Below, in pieces: positions 49,001-61,000 of a DNA stretch of 64,000 bases. Every line of letters starts with the position of its first letter. Positions within the stretch are counted from its first letter, which is position 1. The DNA lies in contig CALZFC010000020.1 in assembly GCA_945643635.1 (NCBI GenBank), positions 3,998,501 through 4,062,500 of the forward strand, read 5' to 3'. Below the pieces are notes generated by a model that was not told the origin of the DNA, made no database searches, and worked only from the letters and a program-made list of their open reading frames with translations. The translations under genes and the position numbers were made by a program. Source of the stretch: Allodiplogaster sudhausi. Lineage: Eukaryota > Nematoda > Chromadorea > Rhabditida > Diplogasteridae.

Positions 49001-49202
49001 GTATGCATTTTGTTCTCTTTCATCTTCCCCGTGCTTTATTTCTCGCTTTTATTCTCCTTTTCTTATGAGAACCTTGAAAGTGCTCTTACAGATCTCTTCT
49101 TTTTTTGAACCGCGAGTTAGCTGATTAACAGTTCGAGAGTAGGAAGGTGTTTCTTGCTTTGTTTAGGAGGAATCATCTTCTTCCTACTCTTTGTCTCACT
49201 TG

Positions 49203-49205
<3 letters not shown>

Positions 49206-49240
<35 letters not shown>
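49206..49240 (+). repeat. (CT)n microsatellite
   Basis: Short pure CT tract about 120 bp beyond the right end of the inverted duplication. Confidence 0.9.
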
Positions 49241-49242
<2 letters not shown>

Positions 49243-49347
49243 CTCTTTCTCCACCTTCACACCTACTGCTAATAGAGTGAGAAAAGGAGTAGATCATAGA
49301 GTAAGTAAACGCATAGCAATTCTATTGGTCGACACTCAGTCTGAGGA

Positions 49348-49871
49348 ATGAATTGGTACTGGCAGGGGTTTGCTCTGTTCGTCTCCATCGTGCTGCTTTA
49401 TCCGACAATTAAAAATGTGAGCGAGGTGCCCAGCGACTACGCAGAGAATTCAACGGTGAATTCTACGCGAGCAGTGAGTTTTTTTTTGAATTCGCATTTC
49501 TGGACTATCTTTGCTGTATTAGATTATCTCTACTCTCGTACATGGCATGGCGGGCAGCATTCTCTTCGACTCTTATGATGGACTGATAACTTACGGATGG
49601 TAAGGTTGTTGAAATTTGTTTCGTGTTTTTTTTTGTGGTAAGCATATTGGTTTTCTTGAATTGAGGAATGCGGTTTCGTTCATCATTGTTGCCCTCGGTT
49701 GTTTTGAATTACAATCACTGCGCGGTGTTATGGAGTTGTTTGGACCGAGCCCGGTAAATACTGATACATTGATTTCATATTTTCCAACTTCTTCATTTTC
49801 AGCAGTTGGAGCTAAATGTGGTAGCCGGATTCCTCATCTCTAACATCGTTGCATCTGGTTCCCAAACTTAA
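49348..49871 (+). CDS. small membrane protein, about 119 residues (unrecognised)
   Basis: Four exons join in phase: 49348-about 49473, about 49521-49598, about 49662-49751, then about 49802-49871 with a TAA stop. The product has three or so hydrophobic segments: FALFVSIVLLYPTI, AVSFIIVALGCFEL and LNVVAGFLISNIV. Asn-x-Ser/Thr sites (NVS, NST) lie after the first segment. An AG acceptor-like site at about 49364 (TGGCAG) means this could instead be the 3' part of a longer gene whose upstream exons were removed by the rearrangement ending at 49087. I do not recognise the family. Confidence 0.5.
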
Positions 49872-50280
49872 ATTTTTAAATGTATTCTGTTCATGTTTAT
49901 ACATTCGAATCGTATTTAATTGCCTGTCAGATTTTTTTATTATTTTAGTCAGTCCTAAGATGATCGGCCCTTGATTGTGCGCCTTTTTCAGTCACGCTGG
50001 CGCAATCCAAATGATGTCACAAATGGTCAGCTATCCGTAGATCTTTAAATGGCTTGGAAAACGATATATGAGCGTTTATCTTCCAAAGACATTTGTAAGC
50101 CCCAAGCAAATCTCTACATCTTCCTTTGTCATTTCGAGTCACTTTTTGTTTGCATATATTTTCCAATATTTGATGTTATGTTGTGATTAGCCGAGAGTGA
50201 GTCAAAGTCTGCCTAAGCCTAGAATGACTCTGGGGTTATGCGAATAATGTTGACAAAATGACATCGCGGCGCCTTTTCAG

Positions 50281-51189
50281 CTAAAGAATTTCTTGTCCGC
50301 TACTATGCTATGCTCTCGAAGACGCCGTTGATGGTCTATCGCTTCTACTTAAAGGATTCCGTCTTTATCCACAACGAACGCCTTGCTACCGGACAGAAGG
50401 TCGGTCTCGGGCACTCTTTCCGCTTTTCGTTGTTCCTCTTGTTCTCTCCAGCGCCGATGAGATGCTTTCAGCAAATCCAAAAGGCGATTCAAGATCTTAA
50501 CTTCGTCGATTGCAAAGTTGAGGTTTTTACAATAGAGGTGCGGTGTAGCTTTCAATTCGCTTGTTCAGTTTTACTTTTACTTTTGTTCAATAATAAAAGA
50601 AGCTAAGCGGTTGTAACGCGGCATTTCTTCAGGGTGCCCATACTATCAAACGGGCGGATGAGAAGGAGGTTCGTGTACATGATTTATCTCCTTATCTCGA
50701 ACTAACAGTTGTGATAATTATGACGTTTTCGGCAGCTTAGCTTGCTATTAAGCATGCTGAATAGTTTCATGTGCTGGGGTCAATTCGAAAACCTCTTGTT
50801 TTGTCGAGTTGTTAGCCTTGTTTCAGACTTTGAGTTGTATTATTGACTTGCAGGGCATTGTGCTGCAAGTGTGCGGCGAGATGGCGCAGAGTGCGGCCGA
50901 GCAGTCTCGCCGCTTCATCCAGACATTCGTGCTTTGCCAGCAGACACCCGAGAAGTTCTTCGTCCAGAACGACATCTTCCAGTTTGTCGACCAGCGCTTC
51001 AAGAAGGCCGATCCCATCCAATCTACTTCCAAACCCCAGGTACTCACACAAATACTCTTTCCTTGATGTATTCACTGTGTTTTGTAATTTGATCAAGAGA
51101 ATGCATATTTGAAGGCGAGGGCACCCGAGGTCAAAGCGTCTGCAATGGCTTCCGTACCAGCCCCAGCAGCTGGTAGACATTGCAATTGA
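50281..51189 (+). CDS. G3BP/Rasputin-like NTF2 domain (5' end unresolved, 3' end apparently lost)
   Basis: Exons 50281-50399 (KEFLVRYYAMLSKTPLMVYR then FYLKDSVFIHNE), 50472-50537, about 50633-50668, 50854-51039 (RRFIQTFVLCQQTPEKFFVQ then NDIFQFVDQRF) and 51115 onward form an NTF2-like domain. The wording matches G3BP (REFVRQYYTLLNQAP, RFMQTFVLAPEG, FYVHNDIFRYQDEVF) better than NTF2 itself. G3BPs nucleate stress granules and normally continue with an acidic linker, an RRM and RGG repeats. None of these is seen before the duplicated Nup155 block begins at about 51309. The first coding exon was not found. An in-frame TGA lies at 51187-51189 if the last exon is unspliced. Confidence 0.6.
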
Positions 51190-51388
51190 GATTAGAAATG
51201 CTCCCACATCGGAAACAAGCATAGTGAATACTCAACAATACTGCGAGTGCCAACGAGACTGTTTCTTCTGTCTTTTTTAGCACTCATGTATGTTACAGCT
51301 TTGTTTGCATCTAAAAAGTTGAAGCCGATGAGTTCAAACGATTTTTGGGTTATGATCGGGATGTTAACTTTCATCAGGGATTGTCGAA

Positions 51389-52327
51389 ATGTCGTGTTTG
51401 CCGGACAACGAGCGATTCGACTTGGCGAGCCCTCACGTGTGCTCTAGCATAGATAACATCCGTAAAACTGCAGACTTCTACTACCGACTAACGCAGAATG
51501 GTTCGTATCGCTTCGGTTTAGCTAATATTACCGAGGATTGCTTAATCAGCTTCGAACTATTATATTTTATGCATTGCGGATAGTCAAAATGAGTTATTGA
51601 ACAAGATACGTTTCAAGTTTTTTGGATTATGACTAATGTCCAATTTTAGAGACAAAATCTGACTCCGGCCTTCGTTACTACGCCCAATCTGCCACTGAAT
51701 TCTTTGCCGAGCGGAAGCATCCAATTCCACAACAGCTACTAAGGGAAATGGATCGTATGTCATTTAATTTTGAATGTTTATTTGATGGACATTGCCTCAA
51801 AAAGTGTTGTATACATAAGTGTGGCTGGTTGTTGACCTTTCTGAGAATGTTGCCCTTATAGTTTGAATAATAATTCGAGTGAAAGTGATTGGAGGATGGT
51901 TGCCCATTGCAGGAATGAGCTCTCACATGACGATGACGATGGGACTCTTTCCCGAGATTCGCCGAGCTTATGTCACAATTGACTGTGATATCTACCTGTG
52001 GAGCTACGATAACGAGTTTGTTATGTTAATTCATATTTCGTGACTTCCGGTTTTATCCACATTCTTTTCTTCAGCTCCGATCTGGCCGTTTTCGATGGTG
52101 TACCCAATACCGTCCTGCGATTATGCCTCGCAAAACCACGGCCAAACGTCTTCCAGGTTTTTTTCATTATTTGTATAGCGTCGCTGAACTTCTTCCATCA
52201 TCGACTCGGGGTCTCCCTTCGTGGAGCAATGGCTCAATCATGAAATTGCCAGGGGAGGAGGCATGGCTTACATGGATGTCTTTTGGAGATGGTATGAGAA
52301 GAACAACATGCTTGGTTAGTGGAGTTG

Positions 52328-52358
<31 letters not shown>

Positions 52359-54329
52359 TGAGAGAGGGATAGAGAGAGGCAGATTGAAGAAGGCAGAGAG
52401 ATTGAAAGAGGCAGATTGAAGAAGGCAGAGAGATAGAGAGAGGCAGATTGAAGAAGGCAGAGAGATTGAGAGAGGAAAGAGCTAGAACTATTTCATATGA
52501 CTGAAGAGTTGTTGAAGTGTGTGGTTGACAGGCAAAGCAGCGCGTTTGCTGAACCGCCTGGCCGACTCGGAAGGGAACGAAGTGAGACTGGAGAATCGGC
52601 TGTCCTACCTCTCACACGGCATTATCTGTGCTCAGTCATCGAAGAGGACTGAGCAGGATGGAACGGAGCTGATCTCTGACATGAAGGATAAACTCAAAGT
52701 CGCTCACATCCAGTCGAGTATCAAGTATCAAAACAACCTTCTTTTGTTTACTCTTTGTCTATGACACTGTTGTTTGATGCCGTTGATAGTTTACCTTTAT
52801 TTAAATACGGAATTACGTTGTACGTAGTAGCTTCTCCTAACTTTGTTGCACAAGACTGTTACGAAGAGAAGAATTGATTTGGAATAATATTATAAAAGAG
52901 ACAAATTGCAGGAATGCATTGGAAGGAAGTCCACTCGAGGGTTCGTCGGCTGCTGCGACTCGTCTGAGTGGGAAGATCCTCGCACTCCAGGACCTCTTCC
53001 ACTACGGAGTGCCATTCCGACTTGCCAAGATTCAACTCGACATCTTCAGATGCGCCAACCTCTACAAGGAAGAAAAGATCCTCAATGTCTGGAAGCAGAT
53101 CATTCAGCAGGGTGAGTTGAATCAAGGAGGGAGGACAGAGAAAGAAAGGGAGAGAGAAAGAGGGGAAAGAAGAGCGAGAGAGAGAGAGAGAGGAAAGAAG
53201 AGATAGAAAGAGAGAGAGCAAATCCATAAAGTAGTTGCAATGTTTTCAGAGTTCTCACGACCAGGAAACCCGGACGACTCCAAGATCTTGCACTCATTTG
53301 CCGACTTGGCTGTTCGCTTCGCACCGTCAAATTATTTCCCTACAAGTTTGTCATTTTTTCTGCTTGCAAATTGGTTTTATTACTTATATCCTGGTTGTAA
53401 TAGGAAAGAGAGGAAGTATGAATAAGTAGAGGAATAGGATGCATTTTAGAAATGATCCTCTTGACCGTTGTGGAGAAAGCCTTCGAGAATGACATCCCTC
53501 CCATCTTCTTCGTTCCGTTCACTTCTAAGATTGGAGTCTCCCTGTCACAAGCTCTCCAAATTCTCTCCGATGAATACAGGTCAGTGGAAGCGCAGCTGTT
53601 TCTAAGCTGGTCCAGGTTCATTTGTTGAGTTATGCAAAGTTTCGTTTAAATTCTTTCACGATCTGTTGCTAATAGAAACTGTATTGTGCGGAAAGAAAGG
53701 ACGTCAGAACAGCAAAACATTTTGTCGTACTGTTAAATTGACCCTTTCGTCTAGATGACTTCTTCTGCTTCTCTCCCTTTCATCCCTTGTGATGTCATCT
53801 CAAAAACTAACTGGTGAACTTAAAAGAAAATCTAACTTGATAAAGCGAAATTGACGGATGTTACGGATCTATAAAATGTCACGTAACTTGATTTGAAAAG
53901 ACCTATTCAATTTTTTCCATTACTTATTACATATTCGTGAAATGTGCAGAAAAGGCAATCCGTTCTGGAGGGAAAACGGGCGTGGCTGCGAGTTCATCAT
54001 TGATGTTGCCGTCACTCTCGTCGAAGACTTCTTGGCCTCGGGCATTCGATTCACCCAGCAACAGAGGTCAGCAGGGAACGGGAACGAGGGAGTTAATCAC
54101 GAATTCGGGACTCTTCTCCATTCTGTATCTTCAAAGCGGACCTTATTTACAAATAAAAGAGGTAACGAGAAAGAACTGCTTGAGAAGCAGCCTGACCTCG
54201 AAGTGTGAACAAGCCTTGTCTGCCTTTGCCATCGACGCGCGTTCCTTGCATGCCTCGTCCACCATCTCCTCGCATCTCCAGCAGAGACTCGACACTGTCC
54301 ATGTTCGTCTCTATCGCTTCTCTTTCTGA
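51389..54329 (+). pseudogene. internally deleted Nup155 copy
   Basis: Exons 1-4 (51389-52156) encode the start of the beta-propeller. After the deletion, the 3' part of exon 24 and exons 25-30 (about 52193-54329) encode the C-terminal solenoid. Every coding indel relative to the intact gene is a multiple of three: minus 6 in exon 2, plus 6 in exon 3 (ATGACG repeated) and minus 3 in the exon at about 52920. No stop or frameshift is seen within exons. Reading straight through the junction shifts frame and stops at about 52243. An unusual acceptor inside exon 24 (GTGGAG/CAATGG) would restore frame. It is thus either a pseudogene or a short Nup155-derived gene. Its 5' homology begins only about 80 bp upstream of the ATG, so most of the promoter was not copied. 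Confidence 0.85.
52376..52473 (+). repeat. about 31-bp minisatellite, three units, in the Nup155 copy
   Basis: Three units of GAGGCAGATTGAAGAAGGCA plus a GAGAGAT tail. The intact Nup155 intron has one unit (about 9018-9045), so expansion is specific to the copy. Confidence 0.85.
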
Positions 54330-55060
54330 TCTTCCAGCTCAACCACTCGCGTATAAAAAAAAATGCGGGCTAAGTCGTTAATTGTACTTGCTAGTTTCAT
54401 GTTTTGTTAATGCATTATTTGGTACTTCCAATTTGTTACTGTTATCTATTTGTATTCACTGCCATTCACAACACTCCGATCTACATTTCACATGAGCACC
54501 AGTTTTATTTGTCATTGTTATTTAGGCTGTTCAATTTCTGAACGTATTATTGTTAAAGGCTCTGAGGCTATTTTTTTTATAATGCGCGTGAATGTTGTAA
54601 ATCATTCAATTGCACAGTCGATGAAGTCGATAAACTATTTTTCACTACATATAATGACCAATCTCTCGAGGTTTCTGCAATTGGAGATTTAAACAGTTGT
54701 TACCTTCCATTAGGAGAAGTATAAATAAACTATTATTAATTACAACTAAACACAATCAATCGGACATATTTTCAAAATTTATATTTCGAATTGTCCCAAC
54801 GCGATCGTGATTCCGGATATTTTTGCGACCTCTCTGAGTTGGCGAAGTACGGTAGAGCAAGAGAGAAGGCGAGAGAGTACACGGGAAGTGTCTGACACGT
54901 ATAGCACCTCTTTCACATCATTCGGCAGCGATCATCTTATTAATTCCGTGCTTTGCTATATGATTATTTCGCATGTCGTGTCATCCTCGTCAACAGCGTT
55001 TTCAGCTTATCGGCATCTCTCTTGCAGGATTCATTGTGTTCTTTGTTTGAAGGCGAGAGA
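54330..55060. other. Nup155-copy 3' flank and beta'-COP promoter region
   Basis: 54330-54605 is still homologous to the flank of the intact Nup155. From 54606 the sequence is unique. A 5' UTR intron is possible, since CTTGCAG occurs at 55021-55027 just before the beta'-COP ATG at 55061. No gene is seen. Confidence 0.45.
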
Positions 55061-58000
55061 ATGCCGCTCCGCCTGGACGTGAAGCGCAAGCTTCTGGCTC
55101 GTTCTGACCGCGTGAAGTGCGTGGATCTCCACCCCATCGAGCCATGGCTTCTCGTCGCTCTCTACAATGGCAACGTCCACATCTGGAACTATGAGGCGCA
55201 GCAACTCGTCAAGTCTTTCGAAGTAGGGCCAGCAAAATTTTTTTTTCTGAGTTCGCTCAAATTGTGCACAGGGGGGTTCTGCGGCATGGCGAACAAGAAT
55301 ACGATGTTTGTTTTGTTCTTGTATGCATTTTAACAAAGTTGCCGTACTTAGTATGTGCTCGAAATACATGGATGTCGGGTACTTTTGGTTTGCCAGGCCA
55401 TCACCACACGCGTGTTTTACGGACCAGTGGGCTGGATATACCGATATCAAGTCCACTGGTCCCTCCGTTCCTTCCCGGTTCGCCAGAACCCGAATGCCTA
55501 CTCTTTCGCTTTGCCTCTCATTCGCTTGGTCGAGTAACTGTTGCCCTGATAACCTGGGAACGCAGTAGCGAGATGCAAGCATAGACGCATATTGACTAAA
55601 TCGCGCAAGTGGTCAGCCCACACTGTCGCACTTCAATATATTTCGAGTTCGGAGCTTTGTCCTGGCTCCGAGAGGTAAAGTGATTCAACTGGCTCCGAGA
55701 GGTAAATTGATTCAACTGGCTCCGAGAGGTAAAGTGATTCACGGTACTCGACATCCATGCAATTCGAGCTTATACTAAGTACGGTAACTTTGTTAAATTG
55801 CATACAAGAACAAAACCAACATCGTATTCTTGTTCGCCACGCCGCAGAACCCCCCTATGCACAATTTGATCGAACTCGAAAAATTTTGCTGCACTCCCCC
55901 CAAGTAACATAACACCGAGATTTTAATCATTCTTCGCATTTGTATGCGTATAATAAGTGGCTTCTCGCTTGGTTCACTCGCGTTATCTTGAAGGTGTGCG
56001 AGTTGCCTGTTCGTGCGGCGAAGTTTGTCGCCAGAAAGAGCTGGGTCGTGACTGGCTCTGATGACATGCACGTCCGTATCTTCAATTACAATACTCTCGA
56101 GAAAGTGCATCAGTTCGAAGCACACTCTGACTATCTTCGGTGAGTATTTTTTACACTCAATTTCGATAGATTTTTCATCTTTTTAGCTCATGCCTTGCAT
56201 GATTACAGATCCCTTGCTGTCCACCCGACCCAGCCTTTCCTGATGACAAGCAGCGACGATATGCTTATCAAGCTGTGGGACTGGGACAACAAATGGCAGC
56301 TGAAGCAGACATTCGAAGGTGTCTTCATTTGCTCAGCTCCCGTTCTTTTCTTAGCTCACCTGCCACATATTTCAAAAAATCTTGCACATCCTGTGTTATC
56401 GAGTGGAGGAACTGCTTCTTTTGAAAATCATCTTCAGCTTTAAAAAAAAAAGTGAAGAAACGTTGCTGGTTCTGTCGTTATTCTAAATATTTTCTTTTAA
56501 TCCTGATTGTGACCTTTAACAATTATGATTTTCATGTCTGCTATGTGCTTTTGCGTATTGATATATCGGAAAGTATAATTTATATCCCAACTTGATGTTG
56601 AAAAGTGCTGTTTTAAGGCCACACGCACTACGTGATGCAACTCGCCATTAATCCTAAAGACAACAACACCTTTGCCACTGCTTCGCTGGACAAGACCATC
56701 AAGGTCTGGCAGTTCGGCAGCCAGCAACCCAACTTCACTCTCGAGGGACATGAGAAGGGTGTAAGTGATTATTCATATTCATTTCAAACATTTATTTATT
56801 TACATGTATGTTCCTTCTCTTCAGAAATGAGTTTTACGGGTTATATTACCTAGTCTCAAAATCTGATGATATTCAGGTGAACTGCGTTGACTATTATCAC
56901 GGAGGCGACAAGCCCTATCTCATTTCTGGTGCCGATGATCATCTTGTGAAGATCTGGGACTACCAGAACAAGACGTTAGATATCGCCACCACATTCAGTT
57001 TTGTTGTATGGACAGTTTGAGAACTGCAGAATTATTCATATTCAATCTTTTTTTCTCCAGCTGAATGCTAATCAACTGCTAAGCCAGAGAGGGGTTATTT
57101 CTTAATGCACGATATAAGCACCCCTTCTCCACAATTATGATAGCAGGATGTGATATACAGTGTTTTATTATGACAGCTGCATTTATTTCTCAAAACAAAT
57201 ATTTAATATTCTACAAAGGTGTGTATAAATAGGTCAAGATTTGCAGTTGCGTGCAGACACTGGATGGCCACTCGCAGAACGTATCGTCAGTCTGCTTCCA
57301 TCCCGAGCTTCCCCTCATCATCACTGGAAGCGAGGATTCCACAGTCCGCCTCTGGCACGCCGCCACTTACCGGTCAGAAGTGAAAACCAGAGTGAAGCAT
57401 GAAATACTGCTTAAAACTTGGTTCTACAAATTCGCCATGAGTTTCCAAGCTTGGGAATCACTTGTAGCAGGAAAAATAAATTGATGCTATCCTTTGTTGT
57501 TCTTTTCAGCCTTGAAATGACACTGAACTACGGCCTGGAACGTGCGTGGTGCATCCAGGCACACAAGGGATCGAATACCGTAGCCATTGGCTACGACGAG
57601 GGCTCCGTCACCATTAAACTCGGCCGCGAAGAGCCCGCCGTCAGTTTCTTCTCGTTTTCCATCTTACACCTGGCCGTTGATTAATGGCTACTTTATTGAA
57701 TTTTGTGTACGACTTCTTTTTATAAGATATGAAGTTTATAGTTATGCAGATTTTGTTGTTGAACATGACGTCTTATAGGTGAGCATGGATACATCTGGCA
57801 AGGTTCTCTGGGCTCGTCATTCTGTCGTGCAGCAGGCCAACCTGAAGACCATTGACTCTGCCGCCTCAGAGGCTCTCCAAGGTATGATTCTCTCAATTTA
57901 TTTTGATTCTATTGGTGATTCTCACACAGACGGAGAGCGGATTCCTCTGTCGGTAAAGGAGCTCGGCTCGTGCGAGATCTACCCGCAGACTCTGGCGCAC

Positions 58001-61000
58001 TCTTCAAATGGAAGATACGTCGTGGCTTGCGGCGATGGCGAGTACATTGTGTACACGGCCATGGCTCTCAGGAACAAGGACTTTGGCCAGGTTATAATCT
58101 CTTTTTCTGTTATTTGGTATTGCCAGCTTATATTTCTATTTTGATTAAGATCCCACTTTAGAAACATTTAAGCAATATCCGTTCAGGCACTCGAGTTTGT
58201 CTGGGCTGCTGACCCTAACATCTTCGCCGTCCGCGAGAGCGGATCCAGCGTCAAGATCAAGAAGAACTTCAAGGTTCGGATGCAGAATGTTGAACAATTG
58301 TATTAATTATGATTCATATAGAATTTGAAGGAAAAAGTTAACTTGTAGGATCACAAGACGATTCGACTGGACATGGTGGCGGAGGGAATGGACGGAGGCC
58401 CGCTTCTGGCCGTGAGGGCAGTCAATTCACTCTGCTTCTTCGACTGGGAATCATCCCATCTCGTGCGACGAATTGAGATTGCCGCCAAGCGAGTTTACTG
58501 GAACGACAGCCGGGAACTGGTGGGTTTGTGCATCGTTTAAAGAGAATAAAACGAGGTTGTAGTTACTTTTTGAGTTCCATACCATGACAACTAATGGAAG
58601 TTGAAGCGAAGAATTTCCGCTGGCAAGAATGGAATAAAATAAATTGAGTTGTTAAGGTTGTAATTGCTGGAGATGACGCCTTCTTCCTCCTCAAGTACAA
58701 CCCGGCTGCTGTTGAAGCGGCTTCTGCAGAAGATGCGACAGAGGATGGCTATGAAGAAGCCTTCCAAGTCATTGGTCAGTTCTTCCACTCCCCCGTGTAT
58801 CTTTGAGGCGCTTTCAGGTACTCAGTCATTGAATACGCTGTTATCTGCTATTGATATCTGATAGAGAGTTCAAGTGTGTATAATGAAGTAACCTTGGCTG
58901 TTTGAGGTGAACAAGCAGAGGCGGTGAAGACGGGAATCTGGATCGGCGACTGCTTCGTCTTCACCACTCCCCTCAACCGCCTCAACTACTACGTGGGCGG
59001 AGAGATTGTCACGATTGCTCACACGGATCGGCCACTCTACTTGGTTCGATTCGGATTATAAGTATCCTTGCCTTCCCTATACAACTATTACTCATCCCCT
59101 CCGTGAAAGACTACGGTATCTCTCACTGATTTGCTTAATAAGTATCGTTCTGTGTCGATGGCGTTGGGAGTTGTTACTTATTCAGCTGAAACTGAGTTTA
59201 TTTGTGAAGCCCATCATATTATTTGAAATGTCCGTATGAATAAGGGAGGGGTTTTTATAGTGCATCTCTTGTGATTTTTCTCCTTCTTTTCATTAATGAC
59301 AAGCCTCTTCAGCTGGGATACATGGCATCTGAGTCCCGAGTGTATTGCGTGGACAAGGAGTTGAATGTGGTTTCCTTCCGTCTGCTCCTCTCCGTCCTCG
59401 AGTACCAGACGGCGGTGATGAGGAGAGATTTCACTGCAGCCGACGCCATCCTCACCACTATTCCCAAGGAGCAGAGAACTCGAGTGGCGCACTTCTTGGA
59501 GAAACAGAACTTCAAGAAGCAGGCGCTTGCTGTCTCCACTGATCCGGATCATAGGTGAGGGGAGAGGAGAAGGAAGAGGGACATGGAAGAGATTAACCAA
59601 AAGAGTAGGTGAAGATAATGATGAGATATGAGAGGGAGCTGCCCTGAATAGAGTCCATGAATGTGTGCGCTGTCATGAGTTCTCTCTCTTTCAGATTCGA
59701 GCTTGCAATCTCACTCGGCGAACTGAAGATTGCGTACGATTTGGCTCTTCAGAGTGAGAGCGAAGAGAAGTGGAAACAGCTCAGTGTTGTCAGTTTCATC
59801 TCTGCTTAAGTTCATAAAACCACCATTTTTAAAAGGTTTTTTTTCGAATACGCTCACGAAAAGAAATGTATTGTAAACGAGATGAAACTACAGGCAGCGA
59901 CTGCGAAGTCTGAACTCCTCCTGGCTGGAGAATGCCTTGGCCGGGCCAAGGACTTTGGTGGTCTTCTGCTTCTCGCAACTTCTGCCTCCTCGAAGCCTCT
60001 TCTCAATAAGGTACTTTGACGATGAGATAGAAATTACAACTGGGTAAGTGAAAGTCAACTCATTAATAATGGGAGTTGTTAAGCTGGCGAATGAATCTGC
60101 CTCTGCTGGCCAACACAATGTCTCTTTCCTTTCTTCCCTGCTCCTCGGCCAAGTCGACAAGTGTATCGATCTTCTCATCGAGTAATTTTTTTTTCTACAG
60201 CTTTTTTTTTAAGAATTCGTACTCACTGAATTTAGCAGTTATAATAATGGTGTTCAATTTGAGTTCGAATCGCCTTCCCGAGGCCGCTTTCTTCGCTCGC
60301 ACTTATGCGCCTTCTCAGGTGGGCTGCTATGCGGCTTTTTCCATATCTTATTGCCTTCTGAGTTGTTCGAGCTGTGCGAATGTGAGAAGTTGTGCTTATC
60401 GGACAAACAGGTTTAAAGGAACTATCCATGGAGTTTGAAAGCCGCTTGTGCAGAACTAACGTTTGAATTCGTGCATGATATTGTAAAAAGTTTTGCTAGC
60501 ACAGTATCCATCACTACAAACTAGACTTTGTGAGCCTTTTTCTCTCTGCCTCTCTTCTCTTCCCTCGAATCTCAAGCGTGGCTTGCCGCTTCGCACCTAG
60601 TTTTCACCTTCTTTCTGGTAGAATGAGGGAGTGCATGCGGACAAAATAGGCAAGGGGTGATGACGTCACTCCTTAAATTCTACAGTACGGCGTGGGGAAA
60701 ATGTGGTTTTTCTCCTCAGGGCCCCTTCAGGACGCATTCTCACTTTTCCTAATGATGTTTCCAATTGGACCGGATAGTATTAACAAAAAATTCAGTAACA
60801 TTGTAATCTCCATGGACAGCTCCTTTAAAGTGAAGAAAGCATATGAGTTCACTGTGGAAAACTGGAGTCAAGAAGTTGAAATTGTTGGTAGCAGTAGTAT
60901 AAATTTTTGATTCATTTCATGTTGACATCCGAAGATTACGTTTTGATGTATTTCATGAATTTCCTTGTTTTCCTTTGCCAAAATGAGCAGGTAGGTCCAT

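Larger units (their letters stand above)
46428..49087 (-). repeat. right arm of large inverted duplication
   Basis: Reverse-complement counterpart of 35070-37872. It holds the intact dynamin gene's first five exons, a shortened promoter block and the first four DCAF1 exons. Homology ends in a dynamin intron at about 46428 (CAACAAGAAATGC side) and in a DCAF1 intron at about 49087 (after AAAGTGCTCTTA). Confidence 0.92.
51309..54605 (+). repeat. direct segmental duplication of the Nup155 locus with internal deletion
   Basis: Homologous to 2999-about 3800 joined to about 8833-11205. Introns and both flanks are included, so this is a DNA-level duplication. The junction lies at about 52165-52192 and carries roughly 25 bp not found at either parental edge. 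About 5 kb of the original (exon 5 to the 5' part of the exon at 8734) is missing. Confidence 0.92.

Noticed and set aside
35070..49087. Assembly artefact or collapsed haplotypes
   Set aside because: The arms differ at many sites and in length, and end within introns of different genes in opposite orientation. Long reads would still be the decisive check.
50812..51222. 136-codon minus-strand ORF
   Set aside because: Antisense shadow of the NTF2 exon, whose plus-strand reading matches G3BP.
51309..54605. Retroposed (processed) Nup155 pseudogene
   Set aside because: Introns and non-coding flanks are retained and there is no poly-A tail, so it is a DNA-level duplication.
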